Shown here in pieces: positions 31,081-39,040 of a stretch of DNA of 64,000 bases. The notes below the pieces were generated by a model. The model saw only the letters and a program-made list of their open reading frames with translations, ran no database searches and was not told where the DNA came from. The DNA comes from CAYTGR01 sp964437445 (GTDB taxonomy: Bacteria > Chloroflexota > Anaerolineae > B4-G1 > SLSP01), in NCBI GenBank assembly GCA_964437445.1, contig CAYTGR010000007.1, forward strand, positions 60,435 to 124,434, read 5' to 3'. Both the position numbers and the translations under genes were made by a program. The first letter of the stretch is position 1. Every line of letters starts with the position of its first letter.

Positions 31081-33012
31081 TTAAGTGACCACGACCCGTC
31101 CCATCTCGGCCGGATCATAACCCGGCAGGGCTGCCACGGCCTCGCGGAAGCGTGGCTCCGCCAGCAACGCCCGGAGAGGCGCCAGCAGCGGGGATTCCCA
31201 GAACAAGCGCGGCACGACTAAATCGTAGCGCTCCCACCCGATGGAGATGAACTCCAGGCCCAGCGCAACGGCCGCGCCTCGCACTCCCAGGCCGCAATCG
31301 GCCAGCCCGGTGGCCACGTCCACGGCCACCGCCAAATGGGTGACCTCCTCCCGGTCGTAGCCTCTGATCTGCTCTGGAGCAATTCCCGCCTGCCCCAATA
31401 AATAGTCCAACAGCAGCCGGGTCCCGGCCCCCCGCTGGCGGTTCACATACACTACGTCAGGGCGCGCCAGGTCAGCCAGTCCGCCAATCCGCTGGGGGTT
31501 GCCAGGCCGGACCATCAGCCCCTGCTCCCGGTGGGTCAGGGTGACGACCACCACCGGCAGGTCGGGCAGGTACCGGCTGAGATAGGGCAGATTATACTCC
31601 CCTGTTTCTGGGTCCAACAGGTGGGTGCCGGCCAGGTGCGCCTCGCCACGCCGGAGCGCCGTCAGCCCACCCAGGCTGCCGGCGTTGGCACTGACCAACC
31701 GGCCAGGCGGCTCCCCCTCGGCCAAAAATTGCGCCATCAAATCCAGCGTCAGATCGTGGCTACCGATCACTAACAACGTCCGCTCAATCTCCGCCGGCGC
31801 ACGGTAGAGCTGCACCGTGACTTCGTCACCCAAATTCACCCCTTCAGAAAAACGGGGAATATGGACTAAACCATCGGCGCGGACCAGGGAGTTGAGCACA
31901 CCGGCCCCGCGCGAGAGCGGCGCAGCCAGCACCCGGTCGTTGACCCGGCCCACCACCACGCGGACAAACTCATCGTCGCCGGCGGGAGAAAGCAATTTAC
32001 GGGTGATCTGGGCCGGAAGGGTAGGCCGCTGCGGCGTGGGCAATCCCTGCCAGTGATACAGCAAGGGCTGCACGAAGAGCTCGCCGGTCAGCGCCGCCGA
32101 GACAGGATAGCCCGGTACGCCGATCAGCGGCACGGCCGCGGTGCCGATCATGCCGATGACCACGGGATGGCCGGGCCGGACGTTGATCCCATGGACCAGC
32201 AGCTGCCCGGCCTGTTCCACCAACCGGGCAGTGAAATCGCCGCGCCCGGCGGACGAGCCGGCGTTGAGCAAAATGAGATCGGCCTTCTGGGCCGCTTCCT
32301 GAACGGCGGCTGCCAGGGCCTCTGGGTCGTCGGGCACGATGGGAAAGCGCACCGGGTCGCCCCCCCACTCGCGGACTTGCGCTGCCAACACCAGGCTGTT
32401 GTACTCCACAATGTCCCCGGGGCGGGGCTCCTGACCGGGTGGGATCAGCTCATCGCCGGTGGGGATTACGGCTACGCGGGGACGGCGGCGCACGGTCACG
32501 GTGGCGTAACCCGCCCCCGCGATGGCCCCTAAATCCACCGGGCGAAGCCGGTGGTTGGCGGGCAAGAGCAGCTCCGTCGCCACAATATCCTCGCCGACCG
32601 AACGGACGTTTTGCCAGCGGGCCAGGGCCGCCCGCAGGATAAGACTGTCGCCCTCTACCTGAGTCTGCTCCACCATCACCACGGCGTCGGCCCAGGCAGG
32701 GAGCGGATCGCCGGTATCCACCGGCTCACAGGTTCCCTCGGCCACCCGGAGCCGCAGGGGATGGGCTTCGCTGGCCCCGGCGGTGTCGGCAGCCCGGAGC
32801 GCGTAGCCATCTACGGCACAGGCATGATAGTGCGGCGAAGAAAGCCGTGCCCAGATCGGCGCGGCGGTCACGCGGCCCAACGCTTCCTCCAACGGGAGCT
32901 CCTCACCGGGGAACGGAGCCCAACGCCCGGCCGTCTCCAGCGCCGCCCGCAGCCGGGCCTGCGCTTCATCCAATGAAATTTCAGTCAAATAGACGTTGCG
33001 AGTGTGAAGCAT
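31081..33012 (-). CDS. moeA: molybdopterin molybdotransferase MoeA fused to a PBP-like domain
   Basis: 643 residues from ATG 33012 (AAAGGA upstream); the open frame extends further but reads through non-coding sequence. MoeA domains I-II span about 15-170, the MoCF/MPT-binding domain III about 175-325 (I-P-T-G-D-E-L and L-N-A-G-S-S-A-G-R-G-D), domain IV about 340-410. Residues ~420-640 form a periplasmic-binding-protein-like domain (L-L-V-I-G-S-H-D-L-T-L-D-L and R-Q-R-G-A-G-T-R-L-L-L-D), as in archaeal and Clostridial MoeA fusions thought to sense molybdate or tungstate. The enzyme inserts Mo into adenylylated molybdopterin. No other moa/mog genes are nearby. Confidence 0.9.
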   Translation of the reverse strand: MLHTRNVYLTEISLDEAQARLRAALETAGRWAPFPGEELPLEEALGRVTAAPIWARLSSPHYHACAVDGYALRAADTAGASEAHPLRLRVAEGTCEPVDTGDPLPAWADAVVMVEQTQVEGDSLILRAALARWQNVRSVGEDIVATELLLPANHRLRPVDLGAIAGAGYATVTVRRRPRVAVIPTGDELIPPGQEPRPGDIVEYNSLVLAAQVREWGGDPVRFPIVPDDPEALAAAVQEAAQKADLILLNAGSSAGRGDFTARLVEQAGQLLVHGINVRPGHPVVIGMIGTAAVPLIGVPGYPVSAALTGELFVQPLLYHWQGLPTPQRPTLPAQITRKLLSPAGDDEFVRVVVGRVNDRVLAAPLSRGAGVLNSLVRADGLVHIPRFSEGVNLGDEVTVQLYRAPAEIERTLLVIGSHDLTLDLMAQFLAEGEPPGRLVSANAGSLGGLTALRRGEAHLAGTHLLDPETGEYNLPYLSRYLPDLPVVVVTLTHREQGLMVRPGNPQRIGGLADLARPDVVYVNRQRGAGTRLLLDYLLGQAGIAPEQIRGYDREEVTHLAVAVDVATGLADCGLGVRGAAVALGLEFISIGWERYDLVVPRLFWESPLLAPLRALLAEPRFREAVAALPGYDPAEMGRVVVT

Positions 33013-33088
33013 GGTCAGTTTTAATCCTTTGAAACTATGATACTCCAACGTTGAGGAGACGCAAGCCGGAAAGAGGCCGGGAGGGGTT

Positions 33089-33232
33089 AAAGAAAAAGGG
33101 AATTTGAAAAATTTTCTCTCCTCGGTGGAGAAGCCGTTGAAGCAACCGGCCGGGGACAACCGGTGCCAGGTGAAACGCCCTGGTTCAAGGCTGGCAAAAG
33201 CTACCTGAAAGTTGAAATGCGCCCCGGCCGGG
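33089..33232. ncRNA. candidate structured RNA, copy 1 (related to 24292-24449)
   Basis: Hairpin TCTCC-tcggt-GGAGA (33117-33131), closing helix CCGGCCGGGG (33146-33155) with CCCCGGCCGG (33222-33231), inner helix CCGG (33160-33163) with CTGG (33191-33194), hairpin CCAGG/CCTGG inside it, then GGCAAAAG (33193-33200) and TGAA...TGAAA. Copy 2 has the same series with different paired bases (for example CCGG/CTGG becoming GCCGG/CCGGC). It lies in the 585-base gap 33013-33597 between divergent genes. Either strand could be the RNA; a molybdenum-cofactor riboswitch was considered but does not fit. Confidence 0.45.
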
Positions 33233-33235
33233 CCT

Positions 33236-33264
33236 TTGTTGTTTATTGTAAGGCAGGGTATAAT
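33236..33264 (+). promoter_or_regulatory. sigma-70-like promoter for the GerW-like pair
   Basis: TTGTTG (33236-33241), 17-base spacer, TATAAT (33259-33264). It would produce a leader of about 330 bases containing the hairpins at 33302-33500 before the ATG at 33598. Confidence 0.55.
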
Positions 33265-33301
33265 AGGCATTAAGTAACTCAAATTGTCACCTGCATTGCC
33301 A

Positions 33302-33500
33302 GGAGACCACGGACGACTGACCACAGACCGCTGGCGTAAACAGGGTGGTCTGCCGTCTTGTGGTCAAGGGTCAAAAGAGAAAATGACCCTTGCCAACGAA
33401 AGGTAGGAACTTGGGTTAAATCGCTACAGGCTGACTGACGACTTTCAGCGGAGTTTCCCATGGATTGGGAGTTCACCAGCGGTTAGATTAAGAATCGGTC
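33302..33500 (+). other. hairpin-rich leader upstream of the GerW-like genes
   Basis: GACCACGGACG near 33304 faces CGTCTTGTGGTC near 33354-33365, an imperfect long stem. CAAGGGTCA (33365-33373) pairs perfectly with TGACCCTTG (33384-33392). Further on, a copy of the TTCACCAGCGG repeat module lies near 33471. No T-run terminator is evident. No protein gene could be supported in 33265-33597. Confidence 0.45.
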
Positions 33501-33597
33501 ATTCAGCAAACCACACACTAAAGTTTGCGCCACAATGTTTACTGGTTGAGCAACTAAGTGACTGAGGACCAATTGACTGTTTTTAAGGAGGCAACTC

Positions 33598-33915
33598 ATG
33601 CCCATTTTTGACCAACGCACGCAAATTGTAGCCGGTGATCCCATTGAGGTCGGGGGACGGCGGCTGCTTCCTTCAATCCTGGTACAGTCAGTAGCCGCGC
33701 CGACCCCGGCCGCGGATCACTGGCTGTTCCGCTCCATACGGATGCGCCCGATCTCGCTGGTGGAGGAAGGGCCCGAAGGCGCCCGCTGGCACGCCATCCC
33801 TAACGCTACCGCCAACCGGCTCAGTACGATGGCGTTCGTCGGGTTAGGCGTGGCAGTGGTCAGCAGCCTGATACTGGTGGCCCAACGGCTCCTGCGTCGG
33901 GCGCAGGCCGCTTGA
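33598..33915 (+). CDS. small GerW-like membrane protein, truncated paralogue of the next gene
   Basis: 105 residues with AAGGAGG upstream. The C-terminal part (about 45-100) parallels the next protein: R-P-I-S-L-V-E-E-G-P-E-G against R-P-I-A-Y-L-E-V-G-P-E-G, each followed about 20 residues later by one transmembrane helix (~78-97 here) and a basic tail. The Gly-rich GerW core and the Cys-rich insert of the neighbour are missing. Function unknown; a partner of the neighbour in the membrane is a reasonable guess. Transcribed with it (54-base gap). Confidence 0.6.
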   Translation: MPIFDQRTQIVAGDPIEVGGRRLLPSILVQSVAAPTPAADHWLFRSIRMRPISLVEEGPEGARWHAIPNATANRLSTMAFVGLGVAVVSSLILVAQRLLRRAQAA

Positions 33916-33969
33916 ATCCGTTCAGGTGCTCTGTCGCAATTCGTCACAACAGATTTAAGGAGAGTTCCC

Positions 33970-34404
33970 ATGGATGAGAACATCAAAATGACAATGGAAA
34001 AAATCAGCGCGATCAGCCAGCAGGTCAGTGTGGACGCCGTCTTCGGCAAGCCGCAACTGCTGGGCGACCGGACCGTCATTCCGGTCGCTGAGGTCAGCTA
34101 TGGGTTTGGCCTGGGCTTTGGTTCTGGCCCGGCGACCGCCGAGTGTCACTGCGATTGCGCCGAAGGTGAACAAAAAGAAGGGTGCGAATGCGAATGTCAC
34201 AAGGAGCACCCGCAAGAGGCCAGCGGAGTCGGCGGTGGGGCCGGCGGCCTGGCCCGCCCCATCGCTTACCTGGAGGTCGGCCCGGAAGGCGTCAAAGTGG
34301 AGCCCATCATGGATGAACAAAAAGTCGCTCTGGCCAGCATTTTCCTGGCTGGCTGGGTCTTTGCCTGGCTGGCCGTGGTCATCAGAGCCCTGACGCGCCG
34401 GTAG
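33970..34404 (+). CDS. GerW (YtfJ)-family protein with Cys/His-rich insert and C-terminal membrane helix
   Basis: 144 residues. The GerW/spore-protein-YtfJ core is recognisable: V-F-G-K-P, D-R-T-V-I-P-V-A-E-V-S-Y-G-F-G, then G-G-A-G-G and P-I-A-Y-L-E-V-G-P-E-G-V-K-V-E-P. Between the strands sits an insert with seven Cys and several His/Glu (C-H-C-D-C...C-E-C-E-C-H, nt 34144-34206), which looks like a metal-binding patch. A transmembrane helix follows at about 117-138. YtfJ is needed for germination in Bacillus, yet homologues occur in many non-sporulating bacteria; here no sporulation genes are seen. Start has AAGGAG about eight bases upstream. Confidence 0.75.
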   Translation: MDENIKMTMEKISAISQQVSVDAVFGKPQLLGDRTVIPVAEVSYGFGLGFGSGPATAECHCDCAEGEQKEGCECECHKEHPQEASGVGGGAGGLARPIAYLEVGPEGVKVEPIMDEQKVALASIFLAGWVFAWLAVVIRALTRR

Positions 34405-34423
34405 AACGCATCAGCGGATCAAT

Positions 34424-34477
34424 GAATCAACGCCTGCTCAGCGGCGTGTGTTGCTGCTATCCCTCGTTCGTTGATTC
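34424..34477 (+). other. leader hairpin before pgeF
   Basis: GAATCAACG (34424-34432) pairs with CGTTGATTC (34469-34477). It fills most of the 85-base gap between co-oriented genes, like the stems at 2921 and 61762. Confidence 0.45.
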
Positions 34478-34489
34478 AGGCATTGGCAG

Positions 34490-35269
34490 ATGACTGTCAT
34501 ACGACAACGGGTAGACGGCCTGACCTGTTATACCTTTGATGGGCCGGGGGCAGGGTTACGCCATGCTCTCATCACCCGCCTGGGCGGGGTGAGTACCGGA
34601 CATGTGGCCTCCCTCAATCTGGGAAGCACGGTCGGTGACGACCCGGCGGCAGTGCAGGAAAACCTCCGCCGGGTCTGCACTGCCTTTGATTTGCAGCGTG
34701 ACCGCCTCGTCAGCCCGCACCAGGTCCATGGCTGTCACGTCGTCCGGGTGGGAGCCGCTGATGGGGGGCGGATCATCCCTGCGGCCGATGCGCTGATGAC
34801 CGATGAGCCGGGGGTGGCCTTGTTGCTACGCTTTGCCGATTGCGCACCGGTCCTTTTCCACGACCCGGTACGGCAGGTCACGGCCCTGGCGCACGCGGGC
34901 TGGCGCGGGGCGGCGGCCGGAGTCGTCCCGGCGACGGTGGCGGCCCTGGGCGCGACCTTCGGCTCGCGTCCCGGCGACCTCTGGGCCGGCATCGGCCCGG
35001 CCATTGGGCCGGAACAGTACGCCGTGGGACCGGAGGTGGTGACGGCCATAGCGGCAGCCTGCCCACCGGGAGCCCCCATCGCCGCACAGCGGGCTGGAGA
35101 GTGGTACCTGGACCTGCCAGGGGCGCTGGCGGCGCAGCTGCGCGCGGCGGGAGTGGAGCAAATTGCGCTTTCCCACCTGTGCACGGCTTCCCACACCGAC
35201 GAGTGGTATTCGCACCGGGCCGAGCAAGGGAAAACCGGCCGCTTTGGTGTCTTTGTCATGCTGGAATAG
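34490..35269 (+). CDS. pgeF: PgeF/YfiH-type multicopper (laccase-domain) protein
   Basis: 259 residues. Conserved DUF152 elements: H-Q-V-H-G-C-H-V-V, A-D-A-L-M-T-D-E-P-G-V-A-L-L, F-A-D-C-A-P-V-L and H-A-G-W-R-G. The His/Cys set binds a metal between the conserved loops. Family members act as purine nucleoside phosphorylase/adenosine deaminase (human LACC1/FAMIN, bacterial YfiH) and YfiH also edits mis-incorporated L-Ser in peptidoglycan precursors; which one applies here cannot be told. The ATG at 34490 has only a weak ribosome site (GGCA). Next gene starts 51 bases on. Confidence 0.85.
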   Translation: MTVIRQRVDGLTCYTFDGPGAGLRHALITRLGGVSTGHVASLNLGSTVGDDPAAVQENLRRVCTAFDLQRDRLVSPHQVHGCHVVRVGAADGGRIIPAADALMTDEPGVALLLRFADCAPVLFHDPVRQVTALAHAGWRGAAAGVVPATVAALGATFGSRPGDLWAGIGPAIGPEQYAVGPEVVTAIAAACPPGAPIAAQRAGEWYLDLPGALAAQLRAAGVEQIALSHLCTASHTDEWYSHRAEQGKTGRFGVFVMLE

Positions 35270-35274
35270 AATTC

Positions 35275-35306
35275 TGCTCACTGCTTAACTGGTTTCTGTA
35301 TTTCTA
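35275..35306 (+). repeat. leader module CTGCTCACT...TTAACTGGTTTCT, copy 1
   Basis: This 32-base stretch just upstream of the M24 peptidase ribosome site closely matches 63936-63967 and, less exactly, 48481-48510 before folD. The left half (GTGAGCAG arm) is absent here. Confidence 0.6.
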
Positions 35307-35320
35307 AGGGGGCCTGAACT

Positions 35321-36556
35321 ATGAAATCTGACCTGGACCGCCTGATGGCCGAGCGAGGACTGGACGCCATCGTCGTAGCGGGTGCTGCCCTGGGCAATCC
35401 ACCGATGTATTATCTGACCGGGGGCGGGGGCATCGGCAAAGCCACGATTGTCGTCAAACGGCGCGACGAGATGCCTGTGCTGATCGCTAACCCGATGGAA
35501 CGTGAAGAAGCCGCCAAATCCGGCTATCCCATCCGCCTGACGAGCGAGTTTGATTACATGGGCTACCTGCGGGCCGCCAACGGTGACGCGCTCGCCGCGA
35601 CGGTGGCTTACTACCGGCGCATCCTGGACGAGCTGGGCGTGCGCGGCAAAGTCGGTTTCTACGGCAACGACGACCGTGGGCGGAGTTTCGTTTTTCTGCA
35701 GGCGCTGGCCGCCGCGTCGCCTGAGATCACTGTTGCCGGCGAATTTGACCGCGACCTCTTCACCGAGGCTCGCGCCACCAAAACGCGCGCGGAAGCCGAC
35801 CGGATCAGCGAGGTGGGCCGCCGCACGGTGGCCGTAGTCCGCGCCACGGTAGATTTCCTGCACCAGCAGACGGTCGGCCCCGACGAGACGCTGCGCCAGG
35901 CTGACGGCTCCGTGCTCACCGTGGGGACGGTCCACGCCCACATCCGCCGGTTGATCGCCGCCCAGGGACTGGAAGATCCTGAGGGGTTCATCTTTGCCAC
36001 CGGGCGCGACGCCGGCATCCCTCACAACAAAGGGATGCTGAGCGCGCCGCTGCGCCTGGGTGAATCCATCGTGTTTGACATCTTCCCACAAGAGGCCGGT
36101 GGGGGGTACTTTTTTGATTTCACCCGCACCTTTGCCTTAGGCTACGCACCGGAGCCGCTGCAGCAGCTCTACCAGGACGTGCGCACGTGCCAGGAGCGGG
36201 TGCTGGCCGCCCTGCAAGCCGGTGAGGAGGCCCGCCGCTACCAGCAAATGGCCTGCGAGCACTTCAAACAGCGGGGGCATCCCACGATTGACGAGAACCC
36301 CCAAACCCTGTGCGGCTACATTCACTCGCTGGGCCACGGCGTCGGGTTGATGATTCACGAGTCGCCGGCGCTGAGCGACGCGCCCGGCAATCTCCAGACG
36401 CTCCAACCGGGCCATGTCTTCACTGTGGAACCGGGACTTTACTACCCGGACCAGGGCATGGGGGTCCGCCTGGAAGATATGATCTGGATTGATGAGGCCG
36501 GCACACCGCACAACTTGACCGATTACCCCTATGACTTAGTGGTGGAAATGGGATAG
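35321..36556 (+). CDS. M24-family Xaa-Pro aminopeptidase-like metalloprotein
   Basis: 411 residues. An N-terminal creatinase-like domain (~1-150) is followed by the pita-bread catalytic domain with metal ligands in I-V-F-D-I-F-P (Asp), F-F-D-F-T-R-T-F (Asp), G-H-G-V-G-L-M-I-H-E (His), V-E-P-G-L-Y (Glu) and V-R-L-E-D-M (Glu), so all five ligands are present. It probably removes N-terminal residues before proline in the cytosol. Ribosome site AAGGGGG. A leader module shared with folD and with the gene at the right edge precedes it. Confidence 0.9.
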   Translation: MKSDLDRLMAERGLDAIVVAGAALGNPPMYYLTGGGGIGKATIVVKRRDEMPVLIANPMEREEAAKSGYPIRLTSEFDYMGYLRAANGDALAATVAYYRRILDELGVRGKVGFYGNDDRGRSFVFLQALAAASPEITVAGEFDRDLFTEARATKTRAEADRISEVGRRTVAVVRATVDFLHQQTVGPDETLRQADGSVLTVGTVHAHIRRLIAAQGLEDPEGFIFATGRDAGIPHNKGMLSAPLRLGESIVFDIFPQEAGGGYFFDFTRTFALGYAPEPLQQLYQDVRTCQERVLAALQAGEEARRYQQMACEHFKQRGHPTIDENPQTLCGYIHSLGHGVGLMIHESPALSDAPGNLQTLQPGHVFTVEPGLYYPDQGMGVRLEDMIWIDEAGTPHNLTDYPYDLVVEMG

Positions 36557-36615
36557 ACGGGGGCCGGGACGTTCTGTGGGGCGTCCCTACGACGACCGTA
36601 ACGGTAAAGGATAAA

Positions 36616-37635
36616 ATGGCGCTACGGATCTTAGGCATTGAAACTTCTTGTGACGAGACAGCCGCCGCCGTAGTGGAAGACGGGCGGGCCATCCTCTCCA
36701 ATGTGATCGCCTCGCAGGTGGATCTGCACGCGCAGTACGGCGGCGTCTTCCCCGAACTGGCCTCCCGGATGCACGTGGAGGCCATCGGGCCGGTAGTGGA
36801 GCGCGCCCTGCGCGAGGCCCACGTCGGCTGGGGCGACCTGGACGCGCTCGCCGTCACCTACGGTCCCGGCCTGCCCGGTTCGTTGCTGGTCGGCCTGAAT
36901 TTCGCCAAAGGGGCCGCCTTAGGGCGAGAGCTGCCCCTGGTGCCGGTTAACCATCTGGAGGCGCATCTCTACGCTCACTGGCTTGTCACCGGGGCCGAGG
37001 GCGCGGCCAATGGCCGGCTGGAATTTCCTCTGGTGACGCTGATTGTCTCCGGCGGGCACACCGAGTTAATCCTGATGCGCGCCCACGGCGAGTACGAATA
37101 TCTCGGGGGGACGGTAGACGACGCAGCCGGGGAGGCCTTTGACAAAGTGGCGCGTATGTTGGAATTGGGATACCCCGGCGGGCCGGCCATTGAACAGGCC
37201 GCACGTCCCGGCAATCCGCGCACCTTTAACCTGCCGCGCGCCTGGCTCCCTGAATCCTACAACTTCAGCTTTAGCGGGCTTAAAACCGCCGTGCTGCGCA
37301 CGTTACAGCAATACAACGGACCACGGCCGCCCCGTTTTGTGGCGGACCTGGCGGCCTCCTTCCAGGCAGCGGTCGCGGAGGTGCTGGCCGAAAAGAGCGC
37401 CCGCGCGGCCCGTGAGTTCGGCGCGACGGCATTGCTCCTTTCGGGAGGCGTTTCGGCAAATGAGGTGCTACGCCAGGCCGTGCGGGCCCGCGTCACCATC
37501 CCGGTCTACACCCCGCCGCTGATCCTCTGTACCGACAACGCCGCCATGGTCGCCGCTTGCGGGACTCGCCGTTTCCAGGCCGGTGTCCGCGCCGGCTGGG
37601 ACCTGGACATCGCGCCCAACTTACGATTGGCCTGA
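36616..37635 (+). CDS. tsaD: tRNA N6-adenosine threonylcarbamoyltransferase TsaD
   Basis: 339 residues. M-A-L-R-I-L-G-I-E-T-S-C-D-E-T is the classic opening. The metal-binding H-L-E-A-H-L-Y-A-H is present near 113-121, V-S-G-G-H-T-E is the ATP loop, and F-S-F-S-G-L-K-T-A-V is conserved. It transfers the threonylcarbamoyl group from the product of Sua5 (24468-25538) to A37 of ANN-decoding tRNAs. TsaB and TsaE are not in the window. It lies 59 bases behind the M24 peptidase and may share its transcript. Confidence 0.96.
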   Translation: MALRILGIETSCDETAAAVVEDGRAILSNVIASQVDLHAQYGGVFPELASRMHVEAIGPVVERALREAHVGWGDLDALAVTYGPGLPGSLLVGLNFAKGAALGRELPLVPVNHLEAHLYAHWLVTGAEGAANGRLEFPLVTLIVSGGHTELILMRAHGEYEYLGGTVDDAAGEAFDKVARMLELGYPGGPAIEQAARPGNPRTFNLPRAWLPESYNFSFSGLKTAVLRTLQQYNGPRPPRFVADLAASFQAAVAEVLAEKSARAAREFGATALLLSGGVSANEVLRQAVRARVTIPVYTPPLILCTDNAAMVAACGTRRFQAGVRAGWDLDIAPNLRLA

Positions 37636-37675
37636 ACGGTGCGGTCCAATCGTGAGCGCCAGGTAGCAGCAAAGA

Positions 37676-37828
37676 TCAGCGCTGCATAGTCCGGCTCAGA
37701 TAGACCCGCCCGGCGAAAAGCGCCCCGCAGAGCCCGGTGGAGAGCAAAACGGGGTAGCCTCCCTGTTGGGCCAGGAACTTGTGCAGTCGGGCGGCCTGTT
37801 TTAACAGCACTGAATCGTAACGGTGCAT
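37676..37828 (-). CDS. 50-residue putative membrane protein
   Basis: ATG 37828 (GAGGAAG 12-17 bases upstream) to TGA 37676. The protein starts M-H-R-Y-D-S-V-L-L-K-Q-A-A-R, then has a helix around residues 27-44 (Y-P-V-L-L-S-T-G-L-C-G-A-L-F-A) and ends in Arg-rich T-M-Q-R. Such small proteins with an amphipathic N terminus and one hydrophobic segment accompany membrane enzymes in Chloroflexi. It lies on the strand of the binding-protein/ruv block, 84 bases downstream of the lipoprotein gene. I do not know its function. Confidence 0.5.
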   Translation of the reverse strand: MHRYDSVLLKQAARLHKFLAQQGGYPVLLSTGLCGALFAGRVYLSRTMQR

Positions 37829-37912
37829 AGCCCCTGTTCTTCCTCGCTACGAGAGACGACCGGCACAGACAGCAGCCCACAATTCCACTGCAACGCGGGC
37901 TGTCGTCTGTGG

Positions 37913-39040
37913 TCAGTGGGTGCTTTCCGGCATCAGATGGAAGCCATCCGGCTGCCAGGCGTAGCGGTAAAGCGGCGCAGCATGCCACCAGCCCGCGCTG
38001 TTAAAGGTCAGCCGCCCCAGCAGCCCGTTGCGGCGCACTTGGGGCAACGCCGCCGCGACCCCGGCGCGGCTGGGACGACCGTGGGCGTCCACGTCAGTGG
38101 CGATGGCCTGCGCCACCACCTGGACGGCCTCGTAGGCCGGCAGCGCGTAGGGTCCCGGTGCAGGGACGTGCGGCCCTACCCCCTGATAAGCAGCGATCCA
38201 CTCCGCCGCTGCCGGGAGATCGGTGGGGAAAGGATAAGGGGTGACAACCAGCGTGTGGGTAGCCACTTCCCCGGCCAGGAGCTCAAAGGCCGCTTCGGTC
38301 AGGGCCGACCCGCCCAGCAGCATTCCCTGCCAGCCGGCCTGTCGCCAGAGTCGCAAGGACCCGGCAGTCTCCGCTGCCGGCAAAAGGCTCACGATGACAT
38401 TGGGGAGCGGCTCCGCCTGGGCCGGCGTGACTACCCGGCTCCCCTGGTATCGGTACTGCGAAATGGCGCTCTCCACCCCGTCTACCACCCGGCCTGTCCC
38501 CCAAATGGCGATCCGGGTAGCCCTCCCCCTTCCCGCCGCCAGCACCAGGGCCATGCCCAGCCGTTCGGGCACCGGCATTAGGGCCACCGGCTCCGTGACC
38601 CAGGCATCCACGGCGACCAACGGTAGCGGCGGCGTGGCCTGCCTCAAGACGGAGGCCCCGGCGATGGTGCTCTCTGGCCGGAAGTGACCGATCACGGCCA
38701 CCACGTCCGGGTCGGCGGCCAGGTTGCGGGCCGCCACCGCCGCCAGTGCCGGATCGCCGCGATCGTCATAGGCGACCAGTTCCAGCCGCCAGCCGGCGGC
38801 ACCCCCGGCCGCGTTGAGCTCACGCACGGCCAACCGGGCCGCGTAGATGGCGTCGTAGCCAATGGCGCGCTCGCCCCCCTCAAACGGCGCAATCAGGCCG
38901 ATTTTGACGACGCGAGGAAGCGCCGGAGGCCAGCAGGCAGTCAAGAGGATCAAACAGCAGATAAGATACCCAATGCGGGCAAGGCAACGCCGGCCCGGAA
39001 GCCTGAAGGATAGCCGAGGGGACAGCCAATGGGGTTTCAT
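37913..39040 (-). CDS. lipoprotein, branched-chain amino-acid-type substrate-binding protein
   Basis: 375 residues. A basic start and hydrophobic segment (22-35) end in the lipobox L-L-T-A-C36, giving a membrane-anchored extracytoplasmic lipoprotein. The mature part begins V-K-I-G-L-I-A-P-F-E-G and continues as a type I periplasmic-binding fold (LivJ-like; Y-D-D-R-G-D-P, V-A-V-I-G-H-F). No permease or ATPase gene is adjacent, so it may be an orphan receptor or serve a distant transporter. The start overlaps the ruvA stop by four bases (ATGA), an odd partner. Confidence 0.85.
   Translation of the reverse strand: MKPHWLSPRLSFRLPGRRCLARIGYLICCLILLTACWPPALPRVVKIGLIAPFEGGERAIGYDAIYAARLAVRELNAAGGAAGWRLELVAYDDRGDPALAAVAARNLAADPDVVAVIGHFRPESTIAGASVLRQATPPLPLVAVDAWVTEPVALMPVPERLGMALVLAAGRGRATRIAIWGTGRVVDGVESAISQYRYQGSRVVTPAQAEPLPNVIVSLLPAAETAGSLRLWRQAGWQGMLLGGSALTEAAFELLAGEVATHTLVVTPYPFPTDLPAAAEWIAAYQGVGPHVPAPGPYALPAYEAVQVVAQAIATDVDAHGRPSRAGVAAALPQVRRNGLLGRLTFNSAGWWHAAPLYRYAWQPDGFHLMPESTH

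Noticed and set aside
33089..33232. Molybdenum-cofactor riboswitch upstream of moeA
   Set aside because: The TATCAT-like box nearest moeA lies between the element and the gene, no Moco consensus was found, and a related copy precedes sua5, which has no molybdenum link.
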